From assembly GCA_000711775.1 (NCBI GenBank), contig ARYC01000103.1, positions 1 to 64,000 of the forward strand: a DNA stretch of 64,000 nucleotides, written 5' to 3'. The translations under genes and the position numbers were made by a program. Below are positions 48,400-64,000 of the stretch, piece by piece (position 1 is the first letter of the stretch; every line of letters begins with the position of its first letter). Source of the DNA: Oxytricha trifallax. Lineage: Eukaryota > Ciliophora > Spirotrichea > Sporadotrichida > Oxytrichidae. The notes beneath the pieces are model-generated. The model was not told the DNA's origin and did no database searches. It saw only the letters and a list, made by a program, of their open reading frames with translations.

Positions 48400-50965
48400 A
48401 TGAAAAAGATATTTCTATTATTAATAAGTCTTGTTTCTTGGACAAAATCAGATTTTATATTATTAATTTATTACAATTTAAAATAAATTAAATTATAATA
48501 AAATTTAAGATTGCAGTGATTGTGTGAAAAATCCATGTGGATGCAGTTTGTTTAAATGTTCTAGGAAATAAAGATATCCTCTAGATCATATAGATTTATC
48601 GAAAGGGTTTCAGGGGTGTCAACTTACAGATTTGTAAGAAATAGATGGAAATGTTTTACAATAAATGTATGGTACATGCAATTGCCCATATCTTGAAGTT
48701 GATAAACTTATTTTATTTTTTATTCTTATTAGAATTGTTATTAGAACTCTAAATTATGCAATTTATTTTGCTGATTGCAAAGCTATTTCAGGAATTAAAA
48801 TAGGCACAGCTTTTGATTTAACTTACAGAAGTTATGAAAATTTGAAAGACACATCAAAAGTAGATGAAAAATTACTAAATAAACTTAAACCTTACATCGG
48901 CAAAAAAAGTGATCCAATTTAGTTCTTGAAGGAAAATCCTATTGAGTTTACAGATAATGAGATTAATTTACTAGATATGGTTTTAATGCACGGAGAACTT
49001 GAAAATATTAGAGTTTTCTATGGAAATAATTGGAAAATAGACAAAGATTAGCTGAGCTAAAGTATTTAATCTAAGATTCCTTATGATGATTTTAGTTTAG
49101 ATTTTACATTAGTACATTTCTATTAAATAATTAACCTTATTAATGATTTAACTAGAGGAATGAAGACAGTAATTCAATCCTTTTAAAGAAGATATTCATT
49201 GCCATCTTATTACTTGGATGAATGGAATTTGATACTCAGTGGAAACTTCAAACAACTTTTATCTGATTTAAAAGATAAAGAAATTTTAATTAATAAGGCT
49301 TTTTTTTATCATTATAATAAAAACTCTAAGCAATTCATTCTATAGTTATAAATTATTATTAAAGGAAGGAATGATAAGCTAAAATAAATAGAATCTTAAA
49401 TTTTAACATACTGCATGGATAAATTTTTTATTTAATATAAATAATTACATATAAATGCAAATAATCAAGTCCTTCCAATCTCTTGTTTGTGCTAGATGGC
49501 TCTTAGAGTATTAAAGCACCTAACTTTCAAATTTAAATAAAATTTATCATCGATCTTTGCATTTTTTAATTTTTAGTTATTTCTATTCGAAAGATACTTT
49601 TTAATTATATATCTCTTATAGTAAATTCAAATATCTTAAGAACACTATCAAGTAAATAATAAATATTATTATTTTAAAGTAGGGATTATTTTATTCTCAG
49701 ATGATGCTGATTTAATTTCAAGTTTCTCGAGCAATAAAAATGATTTAATCCAAAAGCTTAAAAACATGATATTATTTTATTATTATTTTGAAGTATCCAA
49801 ATGAACATACCTACACAAATAAATTAATTTTTAAATGTTATTTCCAATAAATTTGCTATTAATTTATAATAACATGTTTAAAATAAAGCTCTACTTCTGA
49901 GCCACAAAACATTTAAATAACAATAATTTGTCCGAAATAACTCAAAGAACATTTAATTTATATTAACAGATGGGCAACCTACAGATATAATAAGCGAGTA
50001 AATTTTGAATTAACTTAGAGATTTGAAAGTCATAACTTATGCTGTGGGAGTTGGGGTAGATATTAAAAACGAAACACTGGCATTGATTTCTGGAGAACAT
50101 ATTAATGATTATTCGAGAGTCCTATAAGTTTCAGATTTTAATAAACTCAAATCTATAATGTTCATTATTGATTAAATTGAAAGTTTAATGTACTTATTAT
50201 TCAAGTAGTTAAATAACAATTATAAATCTATCTTAAATACTGTCGATAGTGCAATGTGCACAACCCCCACGCCAATTGATATTAGTCTACTATAAAACTT
50301 TACCTTAGACGAGGAAGGCTAGCAATATCTAAAAATTTATTAGAAATATGTGTATATGAACATCACATTGATAGATTTCTAAAGAAAACCCAAAGATACA
50401 TAAGGCAAGAGAATGCTTTTTAGTTAGGAAGAGGGGAGTAATGAATGGTTGGATGACGTCGTTTTTTATTATTCATTTACTCATTCAATGCCCAATTAAT
50501 ATATAAATGACGGATAGTCAACTGTAGTCAATAACAGTATTCAGCTTTAAATATATAATTGCAAAATATAAAATTGAAAAATTAATTAATATTGTAAAAT
50601 AACTTATAAGCTTTTGATTCAAAATGATGTCTCAAACATAAGTAAATAAAATTGATTTTAAATAACTCATTCCTTATAGCTTATCTTGCAATTAAAAAGA
50701 AATCAAATGATTCAAAGGTATCAATATAAATAGACCTTTAAAATTAAGTTCTTCAAAAAATACTTTAAATTCAAAAATAATTTTTATTTTAGACATTTAG
50801 GAATTTAAAACTATGGATTGCCCACCAAATTGTGAAGCTTGTACTTCCTAGGGAGAATGCTTAAAGTTTGAGATTAACATACAAGAATTATCTAATTAAG
50901 ACATTACTAATTCTGTAATAATTGGGGTTTTCACAATAGCAGTTGGATACTATTTAATGCAATGA
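48400..50965 (+). CDS. von Willebrand factor A domain surface protein
   Basis: ATG 48400 starts a signal peptide (MKKIFLLLISLVSWTKS). A Cys-rich N-terminus follows (DCSDCVKNPCGCSLFKC), interrupted by an IES (48450-48512), then about 250 residues of unknown sequence. The vWA domain begins at SNLLFVLDGSQSIKAPNF with a canonical DxSxS metal-binding motif, continues with GIILFSDDADLISSF, and has LTDGQPTD and VITYAVGVGVD. After it come about 150 residues, a second IES (50563-50601), a short Cys-rich knot (DCPPNCEACTSQGECLKFE) and a C-terminal membrane segment (SVIIGVFTIAVGYYLMQ) to TGA 50963-50965. A secreted, membrane-anchored adhesion-type protein is likely. Exon joins around 49440 and 49570-49680 are unresolved. 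Confidence 0.8.
48450..48512 (+). mobile_element. IES with pointer AGATT in the vWA gene
   Basis: AGATT at 48450-48454 and 48508-48512. Deleting 58 bp joins WTKS to DCSDCVKNPC in frame; unexcised, the frame is lost. No GT lies at the left border, so it is not a standard intron. Confidence 0.8.
50563..50601 (+). mobile_element. IES with pointer AAAATA in the vWA gene
   Basis: AAAATA at 50563-50568 and 50596-50601. Deleting 33 bp removes an in-frame TGA (50575-50577) and gives YNCKITYKLLIQNDVSNIS, which then runs through two GT-AG introns to the Cys-rich, membrane-anchored C-terminus. If it is not an IES, the protein ends at TGA 50575. Confidence 0.6.
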
Positions 50966-51087
50966 AGATCTAATGAATAATTATGATTAATGCAATATTT
51001 ATTAATTTCTTTAAATTATCAACTTTATTTAATGACAATACTAACTAATATTTAGATTTAATATTTATGAATATTTTAATTTGATTT

Positions 51088-55796
<4,709 letters not shown>

Positions 55797-55899
55797 TTTG
55801 ATAATTTAATTAAATAATATAATATTAATATGTTAATTTTTTTATAATGCAGGCATAAATATAAGGATATGGATAAAGTTAATAATCTAATCATTAAAA
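55797..55899. promoter_or_regulatory. Compact divergent promoter region, PEX6 / AP-3 beta
   Basis: Only 103 bp separate the PEX6 start codon (minus) and the AP-3 beta start codon (plus). The stretch is AT-rich with no defined motif. In germline DNA it may also contain the two somatic chromosome ends rather than a shared promoter, so its regulatory role is inferred from position only. Confidence 0.4.
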
Positions 55900-58800
55900 A
55901 TGAATAATCTATCCTACTTTAAAAACCTGGCTTCCAAAGCGGCTTCATCAATCTCAAATTATGCCTAGTCTTTCTAGACGTTAGCCGATAGATAATATTT
56001 AAGAGAGTAAAACGTCACTTTACTTACTGATTAGTAAATAAAAGATAAGCTTGTATCTCAATATGAATCAGAAATTTACGATGGTCTCAAAAACATTATA
56101 GCGGTATAATTTAGCTTATTAGTAAATCTTATAATTTATGTTTTAGAATATGCTTGCAGGCAAGGATGTTTCAAAGTTTTTCCCTGATTCAGTTATTGTC
56201 TTGCCTAAATCTTCGTTTGATCTGAAAAAGCTGACATACATAATTATGACTTAAACTTTTGGATAGAATTAAGATAACTCACTTATGCCAATTAATCTAC
56301 TCCAAAAAGTAAGAAATTAGTTAGCTTTATACAAATTTAAAAAATATTATCAAAGCATCTTATTTTTATATAAATCATTAATTTAATGATTATTATATTT
56401 ATGCAATAAAGTGAGAATAGTTGCTAAAAATTTTTGACTCAATAATTCATTAGAGTTCCTCAGCCACAGTCTATTGACAACTAAATATTTTATTCTTATC
56501 TTTTATCATATTAGGAAACCTAAACAAAAGAACCTACTAGGAGAGCTGATGCAATTAAAGTACTTGGAGATATAAGTTAAAACGAAGTATATCCACTACT
56601 CTATGAAATAGCAAAAAAAGGAATTTAAGATCCAAATCCCCACGTTAAGAAAATTTCTCTAATGACTCTCTAGAAAATCATTCAACAGACTGACTTTGAT
56701 ATTAGTGATCATATTGATGAAATTATTCCACTTATTCAAGGATGTTTGCAGGATTATCATTTGATGGTGTTATAATAGGCTTTAATAGTGGGGTACTCGA
56801 TTCTTAAACCAATAGAATTTCATGGGGTTCTTCATTCTTAATTTAACAGAGTAACCGAAATCCTTGATTAGTACGACCCATTTATAGTTCCTTATATTTG
56901 CTAAATAATCGCTGAGTACGCCTCTGTATACTTAAGCAATATCTAAGAAAAACTTATTCAAGATGATTTAACAGTTTTGATAAACAATAGTTAATTAACT
57001 ATATTTTAAAATGATTTTTCAAACAAGATTAATGAATGTCAAAGACAGCTTTACAACTGCTTTATAAAACGATTAAGCATTGGTGTTACTCAACCTTTAT
57101 CTCTACTTATAAGGTCTAAGGGAAGTTGCAATTGAATAAAACGACTTTGATTTTGTAGTGAAAATCTTTAGAAGAATCATGCAAGGTTACAATTTTGATA
57201 TTTATTATTTTATTGACTAGTTGCTAGCTCTAGAAACTTTGTAGATTTTTATCAGTTAAAACAAACCTCTTTTGTAATAACCAAACAAGCAATTAAATCA
57301 ACTCTTGAAAATTAAAGTATCTGACCTTGAAGAAGTTGCTTGCAAAAAACTGTAAATTTTACAATATCTTTATACCGAACTAGCTTGCGAATAATCAATT
57401 GAGGAGATTATAGTCTAATCAAAGTCTCCAAAGAAATATATTAGAGTTTTGGCAATTAGAAGTCTGGGTGACTGTGGGCATCTTCTCTCTATGAAAAATG
57501 ATATCACATAGCTCTCAAATTCTCAAACAATGACAATTGGGTTAATACTTCAAACTCTTATAAATCTCTTGAAATAAAACGATGATTAAATCATGACAGA
57601 AACCATTATTGCCTTGTAGAAAATGATAGTGAATGGTGAATCTGAATAAAGTCATGCAATTATTTTATATTGCATGAGAAATGTTGATAAAATCACATCT
57701 TCAAAGAAAGCCAAAGCAACTATGATATACTTGATTAAGGAATTTATTGCTAGGTTCCCAACATTATCAAAAGAGACATTTAGAAGATTGGTCAAAGGTG
57801 TTGTCTAAGAGATTGACGAATAAGTTAAAATTTAAATTATTAAGAGGAATCTTATTAAAGCTTTTTTTATATTGTTTTACAGTTTTAAAAAAATTCAATT
57901 ATTTTATTAGTTTATATAATTATCTAAAGCGATATTAAATAAACACATAATAACTTCTATTTTAATTTAATCGCTACTAAATCTATCGAAATATTCATAA
58001 AAATGTGATTATAAACTATTAAAATAAAAGAAATTCATTAAACTAATATTCTCAAATAATTTGATATTTGTTAAATACTATTATTATTTAAGATTTAATA
58101 TTTCTAATTAAAGATATTTATTTGAGAACAATAATTAAAAGAGATTGTTGAAATTTTATTCAATTCATCATAAAATAATTTGCATTTTTTTTAGTTTTTT
58201 ATGCAGTTTTTCTAAAATTTATCGCTATGGCAAAAATATTTCTACTCTTAACTTATATTAATAAAATAATTATGTTGAGCCCTTCCAAATTATCAATATG
58301 GGATGCCAACTAGTTGCTAAGAATAATTATTTTTCCATTGATAATAGTAATTTAAATTTATTATGACATAATTTAAAGAACAAAGAAGATTAAAAGTTGA
58401 GAGATATTTTCATGTACCTGCTTAAAGTGTCTTCCTATGACAAATCTCTTATTCTTAGATAAAAAGCAAGATTGTTAACATAGATTTTCGAGAATAATGA
58501 AATAATTGATATAGAATTGATTTTCTCAAAGGAGTCAAATTAAGAGTTGACTTCTTAAGCTTAAACAATATTCCTATATTTAAATTTGATTGATACTTTA
58601 CTTAAAATTTTTCAATCAATCCTATTTTATAATAGTGACCTTGACTTTTGAAAATAAAGATTACCTTAAAATAGGAACTTTTAATGAGATTCTATCATTA
58701 AATCAAAAGCTTGAAAGTTCAAAGATTGACGAAATTAAGGCTTAATTGGGTTCTGAAGATATCACAAAAGCTTACTACCATCGTAGATTCAAACAACAAC

Positions 58801-59216
58801 AGGGTTTTAATTAGCATGATTCTTTGGGCACTACAAATTCCAATGATTCCCCTCAGAAGTTATAGTCTGCCAATTAATAAAACTACCCTCAATAGAATGT
58901 GACATCTATGAGCAGCGAGAGCTACAAGAGCTTAGATTAAGCACTCAAGAATAACGAACAATAATAGTACAAGCAATCGCATTTCACTGTAAAAGATAAG
59001 CAAGTATTGAAGTAAGATTATGAAGACTTCTTTTCATAGTAAGAAGAGCCTACTCAAATTCAAACTTAGACTAAGTAAAATAGTGCAGGTGACGCCTAGA
59101 ATAACTCATAAGTAGGATCACCAAGTAAAATCTCAGTATCATAGAATGTGAATAAAAAGGCGATTAATGAAGACGAATATGAGTATTATGATGAAGATGG
59201 AGAAGGATAATAATGA
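55900..59216 (+). CDS. AP-3 complex beta subunit (beta adaptin)
   Basis: ATG 55900 (MNNLSYFKNLASKAASSIS) opens an adaptin N-terminal HEAT solenoid: LKNIIA, a 43-nt intron (56105-56147), NMLAGKDVSKFFPDSVIV, SFDLKKLTYIIMTQTF, ADAIKVLGDIS, DPNPHVKKISLMTLQKII, LQDYHLMVLQQALIVGYSI, YDPFIVPYICQIIAEYASVY, KSPKKYIRVLAIRSLGDCG, and later KLRDIFMYLLKVSSYDKS with LRQKARLL. The C-terminal part is Gln/Ser-rich and ends in an acidic run (NEDEYEYYDEDGEGQQ) before TGA 59214-59216, like the hinge of AP-3 beta. AP-3 carries cargo from Golgi or endosomes to lysosome-type organelles. About 450 bp of low-complexity sequence at roughly 57850-58330 is probably an IES. No C-terminal ear domain was seen. Confidence 0.85.
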
Positions 59217-59292
59217 GTAAATAAAGTTAAGAATTCAATGTATTAATATTCTTAAATTCTTAAATCATAAATATCTTTATCAACATATATAA

Positions 59293-60487
59293 TCAAATCA
59301 AATGCCTTCTACTTTTTATTTCTTCCAAAATATTTGCAATTTCTTGTCCATTTTTGAAATTACCATAATTTTTATTTGAAGTTGAAAAATTTTTCTCCAA
59401 TAGCGATGAAAGTGTTGGATCTCTGCTATAAACTTGTGGATAATAATTTGATTTTCTATCTTAATCCTATTTCTTAAGAATTTTAGAGTAACTTGCATCT
59501 CTATCTAAATTTACCATTGATTATGAGTTATAGAGACCTAAGTTATTTGATACACTATTAGGATTCAATCTGTTATTTAAGCTTTGTTAGTTATTCTAAT
59601 AATTATCAATTGACTACCTTTAAGTCATACTACCACCAATAGAGCCAAGTTCTGGTTTATTTTATATACTAAAATATACATTTTTAAGAGGAGTCTTATT
59701 AGCTCTTTCTGTTTGCTATAGGAAATTAGCTTATGGGTTACTCTAAAATTGATTATTAATCCTACTTATTTCAAGTGCTGGCACAAATCCACTATTTTTG
59801 GGCTATCTAAGGTTACTAAGAGACTCCTAATGTGAGTTTAGCTAAGTATTTAAATATGTATCAGAGTTCAACTAGGCTTGCTCATCTTGGGATTAATATC
59901 TAGCATGAAGTGGAACTTAACCTCTACTATTCAATTTTCTATCTTCTGGGTATGGTTGAGCTAGATTGATAGTTTAAGCTTTAAGCGATTTCGTAGCAGG
60001 TGAGTTATGATTGAGAAAATTTTAACCTTCAAGCCCCTGATTCATTTTATTATAGAAAGCATTTACATTTGGTAATTCAGGGAAGAAATTTGAGGTTTTA
60101 ATTCCCATTTTGTGCTTTTACTTAAACATTTTATGTGTCGCTCCCTCTATATCATCTGTTCTCAAAAGTAAATGCCTATCTCTTCTGTCATCTTATTGAT
60201 GTTTTAAAAATTAATCATATTCATTGTAGTTCACTACTTCTGGATAAGTGTATAGATTTGGGTTTTTTGTGATTTAAAATAAAAAATATCAATTTTTTAA
60301 AGTAATTTCTAACTGCTTTACAAGTGAATCTTTCATTTAGTTTTATTCATAAGATTCTTAATTGGAGATATTATTAGAAGCCTCCCTGTATTATGCAGCA
60401 GGACCAAGAGTAGTTCTAAGATGGGCTAAATTATGGTGTCGAGCAGTAACTGAACCTTAAGGTAGATAAGATTGAGAGTAATCCATT
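59293..60487 (-). CDS. Gln/Asn/Ser-rich protein, unknown function
   Basis: ATG 60487 (MDYSQSYLPQGSVTARHHN then LAHLRTTLGPAAQYREASNN), one junction near 60300, then a long open frame (KNPNLYTYPEVVNYNEYDQF, DDRRDRHLLLRTDDIEGATH, MGIKTSNFFPELPNVNAFYN) through a low-complexity C-terminal half to NILEEIKSRRHLI and TGA 59293-59295. About 370 residues. The RTDDIEGA segment resembles short motifs in some axonemal proteins, but that is a weak impression and no family is claimed. It converges on AP-3 beta (76 bp apart) and its start is 8 bp from the first in-frame ATG of the PPIP5K part, which suggests that the latter's true first exon is elsewhere. Confidence 0.75.
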
Positions 60488-60495
60488 TAATTATA

Positions 60496-62230
60496 TGTTT
60501 GGATTTTATTTTAATTGCTTAGTTATTCTATTTACATCAATTGAAAAGTTATATAAGGAGTTTGATCTACTTACTTTTGATCAAGATATGATCTTTAATA
60601 AACCAATTGAGGTAAATCTACTATGCTTAACTTTAATGTTATAATTAGGAATGGCATAGATGTGATGTATTCATTAGTTTTTATTCAAACGGTTTTCCAC
60701 TTGAGAAAGCAATATAATATGCAAAGAAGTACAAGCCTAAAATGATCAATGATCTTGAAGCCTAGGTAATATATTGACTAGTCCTTATATTTGTAATAGA
60801 AAATTTTATGGGATCGTAGAAAGACTTATTAAATTCTTAAATAACATAACATTCCAATGGCTACTCACTACTTCCTTAACAGAAAAGATACTCCAGAAAT
60901 GACTCAAGATTATTTGGAAAGCTTGGGTGAATTCTAAAAGCACAGAGGTGAAGAGTTAATTAAAAAGGCGGCAAGTTGGAGAGAATAATACAGATAAGAA
61001 CGTGGCTAGACGTAGAACTCAAGTAGGATGTCCCCTAGCGATGAAAATTCTTCTAACAACTTATCTGTAATAAATCCTTGCCTTACTGGTCTCGGTACTA
61101 TCAGCCCTTCTCCTTCATTTGAAGAGTTTAAAATTGCTGAAATGGAGAGTACCAAAATTGATGAATCGCAGCTTAAAAATTCTTCGGCATCCAAAAAGGT
61201 AGATCCCCAGACTTAACCACAACCTGTGATGATTCCAAGACTTTCGAGCGATGATTAGGATTTTAGTTTTGAGCATCATCAGCAAGATGAGCTTTTGTAT
61301 GAGGATAAAGAAGTTGACATCTAAGAATATGAAGACTACATTATCATAAATGGAAAGAGATTGGATAAACCTTATGTCGAAAAACCTGTCAATGCTGAAG
61401 ATCATGAGATAATTATTTATTACAGTTCTCACAGCCCATGTGGAGCAGGGTACAATCAAATTAATTTTCGTAATTTTAGTAATATTTATCAATTTAAAAA
61501 TATCAAAATTGGGAAATGTCCTATTTAGAAAGACTGACAACTATTGCTCCTAGTTTTTCCCAACAGTTGAAGGCGCTCAAATCAGATAAAAAGGCTCCTA
61601 TATCTATGAAGAATTTCTAGCAACAGATGGCTTTGACATCAAAGTATATACTGTAGGAGCTGATTATGCACATGCTGAAGCAAGAAAATGCCCAACATTG
61701 GATGGTATAGTTCACAGAGATGAAAATGGAAAAGAAGTAAGATACCCTGTAAATTTGACCCAAGGTGAGAAGGAAATTGCTAGAAAGATTGCAATAGCTT
61801 TTAAGCAAGAAATCTGTGGTTTTGATATGCTCAGATCAAAGGGACAGTCGTATGTGTGCGATGTCAATGGTTTTGCTTTTGTAAAGACTTCTAAGAAATT
61901 TTATCAGGATTGTGCCAACTAAATTAGCAGAATTATTATGAAAAAGCTTTTTAGAAATTGGAATGACCCTACTTTCGGCTAATAGCTCCTTGATACAAGT
62001 AATGTCAAAGAGGAACAAAGACCTTATAGACCTCAAGAAATTTAAGAATAACCTTAAAACAGATGGGAACTTAGATCAGTTGTCGCTGTCTTTAGACATG
62101 GAGATAGAACTCCCAAATAAAAAATGAAAATGAAGACTAAAGATCACTGCTTCTTGAAATTCTTTGAGGGTAGGACAAACTTAAAGAAAGAAGTAAAATT
62201 AAAAACTCCAAGAGAACTTAAATCATATTT
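60496..62230 (+). CDS. PPIP5K/Vip1, 5' part: ATP-grasp kinase domain and start of phosphatase domain
   Basis: Reads through the N-domain [19 protein letters not shown], a 37-nt intron (60612-60648), [34 protein letters not shown], a 34-nt intron (60766-60799), [19 protein letters not shown], an acidic Ser-rich insert of about 130 residues, [20 protein letters not shown], an 85-nt intron, then [72 protein letters not shown], and the phosphatase signature [19 protein letters not shown], stopping near KTPRELK at about 62225. The enzyme makes and degrades inositol pyrophosphates. The conserved beginning of the family (near GICAM) is absent, and the rest of the phosphatase domain is not downstream but on the opposite strand. 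Confidence 0.9.
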
Positions 62231-62292
62231 GTATTCTTAATTACAAATTGAAAAATTAAAAATGTGTTATGAAATAAAAATAAATACGACAA

Positions 62293-63900
62293 TCATAAAA
62301 TCTAATCGCTCTTAGGTGTCTTTTATTCTTCCTTGCTTTCTTCATTTGAATTAATTGTCGAGTCAAATTCTCTGCTTTAGAATTATTCTTCAGTATTTCT
62401 AAATGAGAGCAAATCCTTAAAAAATTTATCAACATCTTGGAATGTAAGCTTTCTGTTATAAGTGTAAAAGTTTTTAATTTATTTCTTTTTTAGATATAAT
62501 GTCAATGAAGTTCTCCTTACTAATGGGAATTGTATGATTGTCTACTATATTTTCTCCATGATTTTTAACAACAGCACCTCTGTTCACCATAATTTCGAGT
62601 CTAAATCTATCTGGGTTATCTTCATCTAGTCCCAAATTTTCATACAATCTAAAGACGATGCCTGACATGTAATCTATTGTTGTGATATTATTCAAAGCCT
62701 CCTTGTCTTTTAAATTTGACTGGTCAATTAATGTTTAATTCAAACCTAGCTTCAAAGTATTTAGAAGAGTATACATATGAGAGGCTGAAGTGAAGTAAAG
62801 CCTTGTTCTCATGTGTCTCCAGTGACTTTTAACTAAGCCCTCAAGTCTTGAGTGATCCAAACCCTTCTACTCCCAACTTTCATACTCATCTACGAAATCA
62901 TGATTCATGTTTTCCCATTCTGGAGAAGTCCACCACAACAAATCATGATGAATCTTATTTAAAAGCAGTTGAATGATCTTAAACCCAATTGTGAGCTTCT
63001 CATCTGCATTGGTACCATACTCCAATGGAACTATTACTTAACTCATCATCTCTGCAACATCAAACAGTTCCTTTCTTTGATCATCAATCAAGTGTGGATT
63101 GTGCAGCACATCAAACTTAATGTTATCCCAAATATCTGGAATCTTGCTTATATCATAGGTGTTATCCTTCTTTTTAAAGTCCTTTTCTAATTTCTTCCAT
63201 CTTTTAAAAATTAAGAGTTACTACTCTCCCTCACATCCAACGATACCGGTTTCATCTCCTTTGATATAGTTTTGCTGTATTTCTTGCTTCACGATTTCAA
63301 CTAAATAAATGCTTATTATAAACGAATGTTAGTTACTTTTCTTAATTAAGGATATGATATTTTTTGCGATAAAATTGAAACAAATAATGAGGAAATAGCT
63401 ATATAAAATAATGAATTGCATATAAATATGGGGATATTTGCTTGGTATAGAAATTGAATCTTGTTTGAATTTAAGTAATTAAAAATTAAAAGTTTATACA
63501 GTCCATTTCCACTTTATATGAGGGGCTACCTTATGTTGTTACATGAACATTTTTTCTCTCAGAAGCTAGACTTATGTTTTTCCATTTCGCCAGTTACATT
63601 AAAGACAGAAATCCATGTTACACTCATAAGTTTATAAAATTACTGAAAGCCCTATTAATCCCTACCAATCATAAGCGAAGCTCTTTAAGCATTTAAGTAG
63701 CGGACATATAATTAAATCATTGCTGATGCTGATCATTTGATTTTTGCTCTTCATCAGGAGGGTTCTATCCAAGTCCAAATTTATCGAATTATATATTAAA
63801 ATTAGTATTGAACTTAAGTCCTGCTGCTTCCTTAAGTTTCTCATGCTCTGTGAAGTAGTCTGCTGAATCGAATTTCTTTTTCTATAAAAATTTGACCAAA
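62293..63900 (-). CDS. PPIP5K/Vip1, 3' part on the opposite strand (phosphatase C-terminus)
   Basis: On the minus strand: FDSADYFTEHEKLKEAAG (about 63870), MLKELRLMIG (about 63680), a gap, then VEIVKQEIQQNYIKGDETG, FKRWKKLEKDFKKKD, DISKIPDIWDNIKFDVLHN, VIVPLEYGTNADEKLTIG, HWRHMRTRLYFTSASHMY, IDYMSGIVFRLYENLGLDED and PDRFRLEIMVNRGAV, a short insert near 62475, and a tail to TGA 62293-62295. These are the conserved C-terminal landmarks of the PPIP5K histidine-acid-phosphatase domain, including RTRLYFTSxSH. The central phosphatase block between the two parts (the LTPxGRxQAEELG region) is not in the window and is expected beyond 64000. The inversion relative to the 5' part fits a scrambled germline gene; two convergent paralog fragments are a less likely alternative. 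Confidence 0.85.
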
Positions 63901-64000
63901 TATTTTAATATAAATAATTATATGAAATAACATGAATTATCAATAATTAATTCTATAAGGGAGAAGAGTCAGATAAGATTTAATTTAGAATATTTGTCTT
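63901..64000. other. Window edge within the scrambled PPIP5K locus
   Basis: AT-rich sequence without a clear exon on either strand. More minus-strand segments of the phosphatase domain are expected to the right. Confidence 0.4.

Noticed and set aside
61115..61540. 141-codon minus-strand frame within the PPIP5K kinase region
   Set aside because: Antisense shadow of a strongly conserved plus-strand domain ([11 protein letters not shown], then an intron); no family features of its own.

Overview
This window reads as germline (micronuclear) DNA of a spirotrich ciliate of the Oxytricha/Stylonychia type. Four observations support this. (1) Conserved proteins only read through if TAA and TAG are glutamine and TGA is the sole stop. 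(2) Several genes are interrupted by short AT-rich inserts bounded by direct repeats of 5-10 bp ('pointers') whose precise removal restores a conserved protein; these are internal eliminated sequences (IESs). (3) A mobile element carries terminal inverted repeats that begin with the telomere-like CAAAACCCCAAAACCCC and sits between ATT duplications, as TBE transposons do. (4) One gene appears scrambled by inversion. Introns are short (about 23-82 nt, GT-AG). The species cannot be fixed from sequence alone.

Layout. 1-2.6 kb: decayed TBE-like transposon (22-kDa-size ORF and a DDE transposase, both with in-frame TGA). 3.2-4.0 kb: class I heme peroxidase. 4.4-5.6 kb: two MITE-like elements. 7.1-10.7 kb: divergent pair of kinase genes (a Ser/Thr kinase and a CDPK with four EF hands). 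10.9-12.1 kb: short TBE-ended element. 12.5-23.7 kb: two related casein-kinase-1-like genes, each followed by acidic-tail exons, cut up by large AT-rich IES-like blocks. 24.4-29.7 kb: AP2-domain gene in many pieces. 30-42 kb: repeat-rich zone with three long, nearly perfect foldback elements, an Arf GTPase pseudogene bracketed by an inverted repeat, and fragments of unknown genes, including one of two paralogs of an unrecognised family (second copy at 43-44.6 kb). 46-64 kb: gene-dense: a membrane/coiled-coil protein, a von Willebrand factor A surface protein, PEX6, an unrelated gene lying wholly inside an IES of PEX6, the AP-3 beta adaptin, a Q/N-rich protein, and an inositol polyphosphate kinase/phosphatase (PPIP5K/Vip1) whose 5' half is on + and whose 3' half is on -.

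The genes do not form a pathway. In the somatic nucleus of such ciliates each would normally lie on its own small chromosome, so germline adjacency says little about shared function. The most notable features are the gene nested in the PEX6 IES, the inverted PPIP5K, the three foldbacks, and the Arf pseudogene between inverted repeats. Exon/IES limits were read by eye; those given to the base have a splice signal or a pointer repeat, the rest are approximate.
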